From contig CAKRJM010000051.1 in NCBI GenBank assembly GCA_934351765.1, forward strand, positions 1 to 11,986: a DNA stretch of 11,986 nucleotides. Direction: 5' to 3'. Positions 1 through 7,138 of this stretch are shown here, piece by piece; position 1 is the first letter of the stretch, and each line of letters starts with the position of its first letter. A program made the position numbers and the translations under genes. The notes beneath the pieces were generated by a model that worked only from the letters and a program-made list of their open reading frames with translations, was not told the DNA's origin and did not search any database. Origin of the DNA: an uncultured Lachnospiraceae bacterium (GTDB lineage Bacteria > Bacillota > Clostridia > Lachnospirales > Lachnospiraceae).

Positions 1-1504
1 TTAAGCTTTGCTTCCCCAGCCACTGATACAGCTTCAGGATCTTTTCCGCTAGTAATGCACTTCCCCTTCCGATCCAAAAGCAGCCTTTCCCCAGGCTCCC
101 GGAGAGCATTCCGGACACCGCACCGATCATGCCCGCAACTGCCACGACGGAAAACAGCGGCAGAACAATTCCGTTTAAGAACAGGGCATAAACCGGAATC
201 TGATAAAACGTATACGCCTGCACCGGCCAGGTCACAAGCTGCAGCGCCAGTCCCGGTAAGGTAAGATCCAATACCCGCTTCCGCAGTCTCTTCCGCATGC
301 CTCTCCTGTTTTTTCCACCGCTGCCTCGATCCTCCCTCTCTTGTATCATTTCCCGCTCCGCAAATGCTTTCATTTCCGGATATAAGACTCCCAGAGCCAG
401 AATTGATGCACAGGAAAGCTGAAATCCGCCCTGGAAGAGCAGAAACGGATTTTTCAGGATCAAAATCAGCCCGGCAAGCCCCAGTGCCGACGGTACATCG
501 TATTCCCGTCCCAGGGTCTGCCCGAGGACATAAACCGCCAGCATAAGAGCCGCCCGTGCGGCGCTGCTGCCCTCTCCGGTCAGGATCACATAACAGCCTG
601 CCATTCCCATGCACGCCAGTGCAGATATTCCATAGGAAATCCCAAGCCTTTTCCGGAGCAGACGAAACAGGCCAAGCCCGGCCAGAGACACATGAAGTCC
701 GCTGATGGCCAGCAAATGACCAATCCCACACTCCTCATACAAAGCCCTGAGCGCTGAATCCACTTCCCACTTTTCGCCCAAAACCATTCCCTTCAAAAGC
801 CCGGCCGTTTCATGATCCCTGCATACGCCTTCAATCCCCCCGGACATCTGCCTGCGCAGCTTCCGCATACCGCCGCGCAGCCCCGGAAGCCATCGAAACA
901 GCCCGGTTTCTCCACCGGAAGCCTCCAGAAGTCTGTCGGCCTGTGCCAGCCCGGAGATCCCCATGGCCTGGTAATAAGCCCTCCCGTCAAATTGTCCGGG
1001 ATTTCGTTTCTCCTTCGGAAGCCGCAGCTCTGCCTCCAGAAAAATGGTCTTTCCTTCCTGCACCTGGGCAAAAAAATCCTCCGGAAGCACTTCCCTCTCC
1101 CACAAAACCAGAAGTCCGCCAGCCATCAGGCTCTCCCCGGACTCTGATTTTCCTGTTTCCGAAATCCGGCAATCCCGCAGGATCAGGCGCACCTCCTCCT
1201 GCCGTTCTTCCATTCTGGAGACCGTTCCGGTCACTGCCGCAGTCTGTTTGTCCCATCTTTCCGGAAGTACCTGAACGCTCCGCAGACTCTGTCCGTACCG
1301 CAAAAATCCCAGAACAAAAAAACAGGGCATAAGAAGCCATAATGACCGATTCTGCCCTGCCTGTTTTTCTTTTTCTCCAATATAGAACCACACTGCAAGC
1401 AGCAGACTGATGCCTGCCAGTCTTCCTGTGATCCCGCCGCTTTTCGCCAGCACCTCTCCAAATGCCGCAGACCCGAAATACCATAAAAGCGGTCTGTAAA
1501 TCAA
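1..1504 (-). CDS. comEC: ComEC/Rec2 DNA-uptake channel, N-terminal ~501 residues (runs off left edge)
   Basis: ComEC is the membrane channel that carries single-stranded DNA into the cell during transformation. The minus-strand frame is open without a stop from a TTG at 1504 to base 2, giving 501 codons. Visible parts are hydrophobic segments near residues 5-45 and 55-70, then a soluble N-terminal (DUF4131-like) region with an NPGQFDGRAYY motif near 168-178. The competence-domain core follows, with GIGHLLAISGLHVSL at about 260-274, AARAALML at 315-322 and GGFQLSCASILALG at 359-372. The rest of the competence domain and any C-terminal metallo-beta-lactamase-like domain lie outside the window. 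No ATG or GTG gives a full-length start. TTG 1504 has AGGGAGG just upstream (about 4 nt spacing), while another in-frame TTG at 1540 has only a weak site. The gene starts 48 bp after the GerMN gene, so it is probably in the same operon. The family call is firm and the exact start moderately so. Confidence 0.93.
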   Translation of the reverse strand, partial: MIYRPLLWYFGSAAFGEVLAKSGGITGRLAGISLLLAVWFYIGEKEKQAGQNRSLWLLMPCFFVLGFLRYGQSLRSVQVLPERWDKQTAAVTGTVSRMEERQEEVRLILRDCRISETGKSESGESLMAGGLLVLWEREVLPEDFFAQVQEGKTIFLEAELRLPKEKRNPGQFDGRAYYQAMGISGLAQADRLLEASGGETGLFRWLPGLRGGMRKLRRQMSGGIEGVCRDHETAGLLKGMVLGEKWEVDSALRALYEECGIGHLLAISGLHVSLAGLGLFRLLRKRLGISYGISALACMGMAGCYVILTGEGSSAARAALMLAVYVLGQTLGREYDVPSALGLAGLILILKNPFLLFQGGFQLSCASILALGVLYPEMKAFAEREMIQEREDRGSGGKNRRGMRKRLRKRVLDLTLPGLALQLVTWPVQAYTFYQIPVYALFLNGIVLPLFSVVAVAGMIGAVSGMLSGSLGKGCFWIGRGSALLAEKILKLYQWLGKQSL

Positions 1505-1552
1505 ATTTCCTCCCTGTTCTGTTTTCCGCCGGACAGACAATCTGCATCCAGC

Positions 1553-2521
1553 CTATCTGTCCGTTGTTTCCTTTTCCGTGTCGCTGCCGTTCCCCTTCAC
1601 ATAATCCAGCTTCCGCTCCAGCGGCTGCTCCAGGGAAATACTGTCCCGAAACTTTAAGGCGCTGGAACCGTCCACCGAGATCTGTACCTTGCTGATGTTG
1701 GGAAGCTCCGTCAGGGAATCGACAATGGCATAGACCGGAATATAATCGCTCACATTCAATGCCTCCTTCGTGAAGGCCGAATCCAGATTCACATAGCAGA
1801 TTCCCTTCCGCACAGCCACCTGTAAAACCTTCAGCGATGAGGGCAGTACCGGCGATACGCCGCTGTCTTCTCCCGGTCCCTTGATCAGCTGATCCACCAC
1901 CAGGGATTCCGTGGAAATGCTGGTGCTGCAGACCACGCTTTTTGTGGTCTTCACAAGCGCCGTTCCCTCCTCATTGGCATAATATAAGATCAGCTCCACA
2001 CGCTGCAGCTCCTCGGTGTCACTGCCGGTATTCTCTACAAACGAGGAGGCCGTCATCAGGTTGATGGCATTGTTCTCCGCATCCATCAGAGGCTGGTCGT
2101 TGACATAAAAGCCCACATATTCCACGCCGTCGATCTGCGTCAGAGTTTTTACCACCGCTGCCCGGCATAAAATTTCCTGCTCCGGCTCCATACCGTTGTA
2201 CCCGGCGTTAAAATAGACAAAGAGCTGTCTGTCTGTCCCCAGCTGCGTCCGCAGCACACGAACCGCCTCCGGAATTGCCGAAGAAAGCTCCATGTTTTTC
2301 GGTGTCTCCTGCATTGCGCGAATCAGCTCATCTGCCAGTGCCTCCGGCCTGGTCTGGTCCGCAGTATAAACCTCGGCTCCAAGCTTTGTGCCGGACACAT
2401 TGGTATAATAAAGAAAATATTCTCCCTCCGACAGATCCTCCTGCGTCGTTTCCTTTTTTCCGCAGGCCGAAAGCATCCCCATCAGGAGCAGGAGGAGCAC
2501 CAGTCTGATATACCGTTTCAT
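1553..2521 (-). CDS. Lipoprotein with two GerMN domains (LpqB-like partner of the upstream kinase)
   Basis: This is a predicted 322-residue secreted lipoprotein. Residues 1-20 form a signal peptide (MKRY, a leucine-rich core, then LSAC), with lipidation expected at Cys20. Two GerMN-type domains follow, at about 36-145 and 174-290. Each has the family pattern of beta-strand, a helix such as ALADELIRAM or SLVVDQLIKGP, and a final YVNL/YVGF-type strand segment. The tail (295-322) is charged. GerMN domains occur in the spore germination protein GerM and in actinobacterial LpqB, which works with the MtrB kinase. I chose ATG 2521 because AGGAGGG lies 7-9 nt upstream. An ATG at 2539 overlaps the kinase stop as ATGA but has no ribosome binding site. 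Position directly after the kinase suggests a role in cell-envelope sensing, which is inference. A GerM-like sporulation or germination role is the alternative. Confidence 0.85.
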   Translation of the reverse strand: MKRYIRLVLLLLLMGMLSACGKKETTQEDLSEGEYFLYYTNVSGTKLGAEVYTADQTRPEALADELIRAMQETPKNMELSSAIPEAVRVLRTQLGTDRQLFVYFNAGYNGMEPEQEILCRAAVVKTLTQIDGVEYVGFYVNDQPLMDAENNAINLMTASSFVENTGSDTEELQRVELILYYANEEGTALVKTTKSVVCSTSISTESLVVDQLIKGPGEDSGVSPVLPSSLKVLQVAVRKGICYVNLDSAFTKEALNVSDYIPVYAIVDSLTELPNISKVQISVDGSSALKFRDSISLEQPLERKLDYVKGNGSDTEKETTDR

Positions 2522-2535
2522 CTTGTTCCCTCCTG

Positions 2536-4005
2536 TCATGCAATATAGATCAGCGGGATCCGCACCGTAAAGGTCGTCCCCTCATTTTCCTTGCTGTAAA
2601 GCTTGATTGCACCGTGGTGGGACTGAACAATGCTTTTGGTGATCGCAAGTCCCAGTCCGGTACCTCCGGCCTCCCGTGATCTGGCCTTGTCTACCCGGTA
2701 GAACCGCTCAAAAATATGACTTTGGTCATCCTCCGGAATTCCGATCCCGTTGTCCGATACCTTCACATAAAAGAATTTATGATCGGCATTGAGGCTCACC
2801 TTTACCCAGCCATCTCGGCTGTTGTACTTGATGGCATTCTCCACCAGATTCGTGACCGCCAGCGTAAACTTTGTCTTATCTAACTCCGCCAGAACCGGCC
2901 GGAAGCTCTCTAAAACCAGCTCCACATTTTTCTGCTCCGCAATGGGACGCAGGCGCTTTAATGTGCTTTCCAGCAGGTCATTGACATTGATCTGGGTCAC
3001 ATTTAACTCGGCCTCGGATTTATCCAGCTTCACCAGGGTTAACAGATCCTCAATGATCTGGCTCTCCCGGTCGATTTCCTCTGAAATATCCGACATGAAC
3101 TCCCGGTATAATTCCACCGGAACATCCTCCTGTCCGATCAGGGAATCAGCCAGAACGCGAATCGATGTGATCGGTGTTTTCAGTTCATGAGAAACATTGG
3201 AAACGAACTGCTGCCTGGATTCATCCAGCTGGCGCAGTCTGCTTAATGTCTTATTATAGGCATCCGAAACGGCTTCTGTCTCTACATAGTCCCGTACCTG
3301 AATTTCCTCATCTAAGGAGCTTTCCGTCGCCTGATTTAAGGATGCCGTCAGCTTTTTAAACGGCCGCACCATCCAGGACGAAACTGCGGCCGATAAAATC
3401 ACCACAATAACGAACTCCGCGATCTCCAGCAGCCGGATCCGCTCCTCCAGCTTTTTGGACAGATCCTCCAGCGATCTGGTGGAGGACAGCAGCACCGATA
3501 CTCCGGTCACTTTCTTTCCGTCCGCTCCATACACCGGCTGAGCAAAGGAAATATAGCGGCTTCCTTTTTTATATTCCACCGCCGAGATCCCGTTAAACCC
3601 CTGTAAGACCGACTCGGAAATATTGTACTTTCCCGCATCGATCTCATATGTATCCTTTATGATCTTAAAGCTCCGGTTTACCACCAGCGCCCGTCCGTCC
3701 TGAAGATTTGCCATCTGGACCAGCTCCGAATCGATGACCTCGTTCTGGGGATTATCCACATAACCGCTCTTGGACACCTGATTCACTACAATGTTCCACT
3801 GGGCCTGCACTCTGGCAATCCTCGACTGAAGCTCATTCGAAGCCGAAGAGATCAGAATGATCCGGTTCACAATGATCAGCGGAACAGTTCCGATAAGCAC
3901 CAGAATCACAAACCAAAGAAACCTCAGGCTTTTAAATTTCCGTTTCTTTTCCCGTTTTCCTTTATCCCTTGAAAAAATATCCAACGCCCCATTTCGTATA
4001 TACAT
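2536..4005 (-). CDS. HAMP-domain sensor histidine kinase, WalK/ResE-like
   Basis: This is a membrane sensor kinase that should phosphorylate the response regulator encoded just upstream. From the ATG at 4005 it has 489 residues. Order: basic cytoplasmic N-terminus, TM1 about 29-52, an extracytoplasmic sensor of about 140 residues, TM2 about 193-212, HAMP about 212-260, then the kinase core. The sensor contains YISFAQPVYGADGKKVTGVSV, which is reminiscent of Cache-type folds. The core has the H box FVSNVSHELKTPITS (His273), N box NLVENAIKYN (386-395), G1 DNGIGIPED (418-426), F box FERFYRVDKARS (432-443) and G2 GGTGLGLAI (447-455), so it looks fully active. There is no obvious PAS domain between HAMP and H box, unlike Bacillus WalK. 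The start is uncertain: a GTG at 4041 gives 12 more residues, and neither start has a good ribosome binding site. Either overlaps the regulator gene (44 or 80 bp), suggesting translational coupling. Confidence 0.92.
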   Translation of the reverse strand: MYIRNGALDIFSRDKGKREKKRKFKSLRFLWFVILVLIGTVPLIIVNRIILISSASNELQSRIARVQAQWNIVVNQVSKSGYVDNPQNEVIDSELVQMANLQDGRALVVNRSFKIIKDTYEIDAGKYNISESVLQGFNGISAVEYKKGSRYISFAQPVYGADGKKVTGVSVLLSSTRSLEDLSKKLEERIRLLEIAEFVIVVILSAAVSSWMVRPFKKLTASLNQATESSLDEEIQVRDYVETEAVSDAYNKTLSRLRQLDESRQQFVSNVSHELKTPITSIRVLADSLIGQEDVPVELYREFMSDISEEIDRESQIIEDLLTLVKLDKSEAELNVTQINVNDLLESTLKRLRPIAEQKNVELVLESFRPVLAELDKTKFTLAVTNLVENAIKYNSRDGWVKVSLNADHKFFYVKVSDNGIGIPEDDQSHIFERFYRVDKARSREAGGTGLGLAITKSIVQSHHGAIKLYSKENEGTTFTVRIPLIYIA

Positions 4006-4651
4006 ACTGCGGGTCACTGGAATTGGCTTCCACCTTCTCACGCAGCCGTCTCACATGCACATCAACCGTCCGAACATCGCCGGGATACTCATAACCCCAG
4101 ACAATGCTTAAAAGCTTTTCCCGGCTGTAAACCTTCCCCGGATTGGTCAGCAGAAGCTCCAGAAGATCGAACTCCTTGGCGGTCAGATTCACTTCCCGGT
4201 CACCGATAAAGACTCTGCGGCTCTCCCGATCCATGGTCAGATCCTTGACCTTCAGAATATTGCGGTTTTCCTTTTCCCGGCTCTTTTTGGTATTCCGCCG
4301 GATAATGGCCTTGATCCGCGCCTTGACCTCCAGAATATTAAAGGGCTTCGTGATATAATCATCCGCGCCCATATCCAGACCCAGGATTTTATCCATATCG
4401 TCACCCTTGGCCGTCAGCATGATGATCGGCATATCGGAAAATTCACGGATCTGCTGGCAGACCTCAAATCCGTCATAGACCGGAAGCATCACATCAAGAA
4501 GCACTACATCGTACTCCTTCTGCTTTGCCAGCTCGACAGCCTCTCCTCCGTCATAGGCGCAATCCACTTCCATGCCGTCCTGCTCCAGACTGAACCGCAG
4601 TCCTTTTACGATCAGCTTTTCATCATCAACCACCAAAATCTTATTCGCCAT
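3962..4651 (-). CDS. OmpR/PhoB-family response regulator, WalR-like
   Basis: This is a DNA-binding response regulator of 229 residues, the usual length for the OmpR family. The receiver domain (about 4-118) has the acidic pair Asp9/Asp10, phospho-acceptor Asp53 in VVLLDVMLP, Thr80 in MLTAKG and Lys102 in YITKPF. A basic linker (IIRRNTKKSREKENR) leads to the winged-helix domain (about 135-229), with LTAKEFDLLELLLTNPGKVYSR, the recognition helix VDVHVRRLREKVE and a C-terminal GVGYFF hairpin. I chose ATG 4651 because GGGGAG lies 8 nt upstream and the protein then begins MANKILVVDDEK. A longer frame from 4687 overlaps the comEA stop as ATGA but adds a non-conserved leader. It is co-directional with comEA, 32 bp downstream, and overlaps the kinase gene. 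The sequence resembles WalR/YycF and MtrA-type regulators. Whether it is the essential cell-wall regulator of this organism cannot be told from the window. Confidence 0.94.
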   Translation of the reverse strand: MANKILVVDDEKLIVKGLRFSLEQDGMEVDCAYDGGEAVELAKQKEYDVVLLDVMLPVYDGFEVCQQIREFSDMPIIMLTAKGDDMDKILGLDMGADDYITKPFNILEVKARIKAIIRRNTKKSREKENRNILKVKDLTMDRESRRVFIGDREVNLTAKEFDLLELLLTNPGKVYSREKLLSIVWGYEYPGDVRTVDVHVRRLREKVEANSSDPQYVYTKWGVGYFFKG

Positions 4652-4683
4652 GTCTGCTCTCCCCTGCCCCGTTCCGGGCTTTC

Positions 4684-5322
4684 TCATCTGATCACAATCT
4701 GATCCTTCAGTTTTTCATACGCAGCCTGTTTGATCCCGGAAACATTCATGATCTCCTCCGGGCTCTGAAACGGCCCATGGCTTTCCCGATAGGCAAGAAT
4801 TGCCGCCGCCCGGGCTTCGCCGATCCCGGGCAGGGTCATAAGCGCGGCCTGATCTGCATGGTTTAAATCCACTCTGGTATCCGCCTCGCCGGATACACCT
4901 GCGCTTCCCGCCTGTCCAAATCCATCTTCACCGTACTGTCCGCCATCCGGGATCTCCGAACGATACGGAACCACCAGCTTTTCTCCATCTGTCAGAACTC
5001 CTGCCAGATTCAGGTAATCCGCCGCCGCCTCTCCGGTCATTCCGCCGGCCAGCTGTACCGCGTCCTCCGCCCGGCTTCCCGCCGAAAGCCGGTAAACTCC
5101 GGGATTTGCCACCGCACCACAGACATGAACAACAATCTGCGCTTCTGTCTGTGACGCAGCTTCGCTTTCCCCGGTCATTTCTCCCGTCTCTGTCTTTTGT
5201 TCTTCCTGCCTGGCTGTCTCCTTCCCGGTCTCCAGCCGCACCTGTTCGCCGCAGGCCGTCAGGCTCAGTCCGAGCACCAGGCTCATCACGGTTATGATCA
5301 CATTGTTTCTGATTTTTTTCAT
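4684..5322 (-). CDS. comEA: ComEA-family DNA-binding competence protein with lipoprotein signal
   Basis: ComEA binds incoming double-stranded DNA at the cell surface and passes it to the ComEC channel. The 212-residue product has a signal peptide ending in the lipobox LTAC (Cys24), so it is predicted to be lipid-anchored. A Glu/Thr/Gln-rich linker (about 28-60) follows. Next is an SLBB domain (about 62-118; VVHVCGAVANPGVYRL, then AGGMTGEAAADYLNLAG). A Gly-rich spacer leads to a C-terminal helix-hairpin-helix pair (149-212) with VDLNHADQAALMTLPGIG and GPFQSPEEIMNVSGI, the standard ComEA DNA-binding module. The start ATG has GGAGG 5 nt upstream and its own promoter. It heads an operon with the two-component system, GerMN lipoprotein and comEC. 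The lipobox differs from the transmembrane anchor of Bacillus subtilis ComEA. Confidence 0.94.
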   Translation of the reverse strand: MKKIRNNVIITVMSLVLGLSLTACGEQVRLETGKETARQEEQKTETGEMTGESEAASQTEAQIVVHVCGAVANPGVYRLSAGSRAEDAVQLAGGMTGEAAADYLNLAGVLTDGEKLVVPYRSEIPDGGQYGEDGFGQAGSAGVSGEADTRVDLNHADQAALMTLPGIGEARAAAILAYRESHGPFQSPEEIMNVSGIKQAAYEKLKDQIVIR

Positions 5323-5327
5323 AAGCT

Positions 5328-5332
5328 CCTCC
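5328..5332 (-). promoter_or_regulatory. comEA ribosome binding site within a small GC-rich hairpin
   Basis: GGAGG lies 5 nt before the comEA ATG at 5322. It overlaps one arm of a short inverted repeat, GCTCC at 5325-5329 and GGAGC at 5340-5344, with a 10-nt loop. In the mRNA this could partly mask the site. The stem is only 5 bp, so a regulatory role is speculative. Confidence 0.5.
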
Positions 5333-5362
5333 TTCCGGCGGAGCCCACTCTCATATGCTCCT

Positions 5363-5391
5363 ATTCTATCAGAAACCAGATTTTATGACAA
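5363..5391 (-). promoter_or_regulatory. Sigma-A-type promoter of the comEA operon
   Basis: On the minus strand, a -35 element TTGTCA (5391-5386, 5 of 6 to consensus) is followed by a 17-bp spacer and a -10 element TAGAAT (5368-5363, 5 of 6). Transcription should begin near 5356, giving a leader of about 35 nt before comEA. This is one of the two best minus-strand promoters in the window and implies that the com/two-component operon is transcribed separately from the arg genes. Confidence 0.75.
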
Positions 5392-5397
5392 GTGCCA

Positions 5398-5457
5398 GTC
5401 CGGGGCTTCTGTCCCTTTTCTTTCAGCGGAATTTGCATTCTGTAACAGAAAACACCG
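5398..5457 (-). other. Intergenic stretch between DMT gene and comEA promoter, possible weak hairpin
   Basis: Right after the DMT stop codon the minus strand can fold: outer arms AGCGG and CCGCT enclose an inner TTCTG-TTA-CAGAA hairpin. No T-run follows, so I do not call it a rho-independent terminator. No small ORF with a ribosome binding site is apparent here. Confidence 0.3.
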
Positions 5458-5886
5458 CTACCATTTACAGATCAGGATCCCTGCCACCGAGACAGCCAGT
5501 CCCAGAAGCCGCCTCCAGGAAAAGGGCTCTTTTTCCATGCCGAACAGGCCAAACAGCTCGATGACATAGGCCACCGCCACCTGAGCCACAACGATCAGCA
5601 TGGCAGCTCTCGCCGGTCCCAGTCCCTCCATGGCGCGAATGACCGTAAAGGTAATAAATGCCCCCATCACACCGCCCAGCAGCATATACTTCGGCTCTGC
5701 CTGCCAGAACGCCAGGATCGGCTCCCTTCCGGTAAAAAACCAGGCTGCGATACAGGTTAAAAACGCCGTCAGCTGTACAAAGCCGGCCGCCACCCACACA
5801 CTGCTTGCCTTTGTGACTGCCGTATTAAACACTCCCTGAATGCTCATCAGTGCACCGGAAATCAGCGCCAGAATAATTCCAAGCAT
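5458..5886 (-). CDS. DMT-superfamily membrane protein, YdcZ (DUF606) type
   Basis: This small integral membrane protein has 142 residues and about five predicted transmembrane helices (roughly 1-20, 30-52, 67-87, 93-114 and 124-141). Its opening, MLGIILALISGALMSIQGVFN, and the later GLGPARAAMLIVVAQVAVAY segment match the YdcZ/DUF606 branch of the drug/metabolite transporters. These are single-repeat proteins about half the length of EamA transporters and may work as dimers. The substrate is unknown. It lies 61 bp downstream of argD and is separated from it by a strong hairpin that also covers its ribosome binding site (GGAGG at 5898-5894, 7 nt before the ATG). Proximity to arg genes could hint at amino-acid export, but that is a guess. 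Confidence 0.85.
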   Translation of the reverse strand: MLGIILALISGALMSIQGVFNTAVTKASSVWVAAGFVQLTAFLTCIAAWFFTGREPILAFWQAEPKYMLLGGVMGAFITFTVIRAMEGLGPARAAMLIVVAQVAVAYVIELFGLFGMEKEPFSWRRLLGLAVSVAGILICKW

Positions 5887-5889
5887 AAA

Positions 5890-5935
5890 AAATCCTCCGT
5901 TTTTACGGATAGTATACCCGAAAAACGGAGGATTT
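5890..5935 (-). terminator. Perfect 15-bp hairpin: rho-independent terminator of the arg unit that also contains the DMT gene's ribosome binding site
   Basis: The arms at 5890-5904 and 5921-5935 are perfectly complementary over 15 bp. The 16-nt loop between them can form a further CGG/CCG pairing. Read on the minus strand, the hairpin begins 12 nt after the argD stop, is preceded by an A-rich run and is followed by TTTTTT, as in an intrinsic terminator. The T-run abuts the ATG of the next gene (5886), and the distal arm contains GGAGG, that gene's Shine-Dalgarno. Formation of the stem would therefore both stop transcription and hide the start site. Complete termination would leave the DMT gene dependent on readthrough or another promoter. 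Confidence 0.8.
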
Positions 5936-5947
5936 ATGTTTTTCTTT

Positions 5948-7138
5948 TTACTTCACTTCATCCAGGCTTTCTTCCAGCGCCTTGATCATCTCATCCACAT
6001 GCTCTTTTTTGATTACCAGCGGAGGGACAAACCGGATCACATTGTTTTCAGCGGTGATCAGGATCACACCCCTGCTGATCACTGCCTTGGCAATGGCGGC
6101 CGGATTTTCCGTGAACTCCAGGCCCTGGATCAGGCCCTTTCCGCGGTGATCCTTCACCATGGGATAGTTTGCCTTTACTTCTTCCAGACGTTCCCAGAGA
6201 TAAGTTCCCATCTCATTGACATTTTCCAGAATATGTTCCTCTTCAAAAAGATCAAACACCTTGCTGGCTGCCGCACATACCAGCGGGTTTCCGCCGTAGG
6301 TGCTGCCATGATCGCCGGGAACCAGAACTGCGGCCTTCTCATTTGTCACAAAGGCTCCGACGGGAAGTCCGTTTCCGAGTGCCTTTGCCACAGTCATCAC
6401 ATCAGGCTTTACGCCTGCATATTCGCTGGCGAACATCTTGCCGCTGCGGCCCATGCCGCACTGGATTTCATCGAAGATCAGGAGCATGTCATGCTCGTCG
6501 CAGAGGGCCCGTACGCCCTTTAAGAACTCCGGATCGGCCGGATAAATCCCACCCTCGCCCTGGATCGGCTCCAGAATGATGGCGCAGGTCTTCTCGTTGA
6601 TCAGTGCCTTCACACTGTCCAGATCGTTGTAATCAGCAAACTTGATTCCGCCGATCAGGGGGCGGAAATCCTCCTGATAATGGGGATTGCCCGTCACGGA
6701 AAGGGCGCCCATGCTCCGTCCGTGGAACGAATGGTTCATGGCAATGATCTCATGATCCGTTTTCCCGTCTTTTTTAATGGCATATTTTCTGGCAGTCTTG
6801 ATGGCGCCCTCGATAGCCTCGGTACCGCTGTTGGTAAAGAATACCCGGTTCAGTCCGGTTGCCTTCACCAGCTTTTCTGCCGCCTCAATGGCAGGAACGT
6901 TATAATACAGGTTGGATGTGTGGACCAGCTTGTCCACCTGTGCCTTCACGGCATTGTCAAACTTCTCGTTATGATATCCCAGGCCGAATACGGCGATTCC
7001 TGCCGCAAAATCCAGATATTTCTTTCCCTCCACATCATAGAGGTAAACACCCTCACCATGATCAAACACGATCGGTGTCCGGTTGTAGGTATGTAAAAGC
7101 ACCTGTTCGCCGCGGTCCATATATTCCTTAGACTTCAT
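5948..7138 (-). CDS. argD: Acetylornithine aminotransferase
   Basis: ArgD is a PLP-dependent class-III aminotransferase. It converts N-acetylglutamate semialdehyde and glutamate to N-acetylornithine and 2-oxoglutarate in the cytoplasm. The 396-residue length is normal. Visible motifs are the phosphate-binding NSGTEA (103-108), [13 protein letters not shown] (135-147), EPIQGEGG (190-197), the cofactor-ring Asp in [12 protein letters not shown] (Asp223) and the PLP-lysine in [13 protein letters not shown] (Lys252). The order and spacing match ArgD rather than gamma-aminobutyrate or ornithine aminotransferases, although ArgD can also act on succinyldiaminopimelate in lysine synthesis. The start ATG overlaps the end of argB by 11 bp, indicating translational coupling, and AGGAG lies about 10 nt upstream inside argB. 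Nothing looks broken. Confidence 0.96.
   Translation of the reverse strand: MKSKEYMDRGEQVLLHTYNRTPIVFDHGEGVYLYDVEGKKYLDFAAGIAVFGLGYHNEKFDNAVKAQVDKLVHTSNLYYNVPAIEAAEKLVKATGLNRVFFTNSGTEAIEGAIKTARKYAIKKDGKTDHEIIAMNHSFHGRSMGALSVTGNPHYQEDFRPLIGGIKFADYNDLDSVKALINEKTCAIILEPIQGEGGIYPADPEFLKGVRALCDEHDMLLIFDEIQCGMGRSGKMFASEYAGVKPDVMTVAKALGNGLPVGAFVTNEKAAVLVPGDHGSTYGGNPLVCAAASKVFDLFEEEHILENVNEMGTYLWERLEEVKANYPMVKDHRGKGLIQGLEFTENPAAIAKAVISRGVILITAENNVIRFVPPLVIKKEHVDEMIKALEESLDEVK

Noticed and set aside
812..1332. Plus-strand ORFs of 111 and 129 codons opposite comEC
   Set aside because: Pro/Ser/Arg-rich composition, no sensible ribosome binding site and full overlap with a well-supported gene on the other strand.
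987..1547. A 186-codon minus-strand ORF with an ATG start, overlapping comEC in another frame
   Set aside because: Its translation is Arg/Gly/Ser-rich and lacks family motifs, while the neighbouring frame gives a complete ComEC N-terminus with HLLAISGLHV. It is a shadow of comEC.
1500..1555. Stop-codon readthrough fusing the GerMN lipoprotein to ComEC as a real mechanism
   Set aside because: The shared frame and a 16-codon stop-free gap are easily due to chance, and comEC has its own good ribosome binding site. I record it only as a side note to the TTG start.
5422..5460. Hairpin after the DMT stop as a terminator
   Set aside because: The stem is short and split and no T-run follows on the minus strand.
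5905..5920. TATACT in the hairpin loop as a promoter for the DMT gene
   Set aside because: No acceptable -35 lies 16-18 bp upstream, so a lone -10-like hexamer is not enough.
5840..6523. A 227-codon plus-strand ORF across the argD 3' end and the DMT gene start
   Set aside because: It is antisense to argD and its hydrophobic and His-rich content reflects reversed coding sequence. There is no ribosome binding site or recognisable domain.
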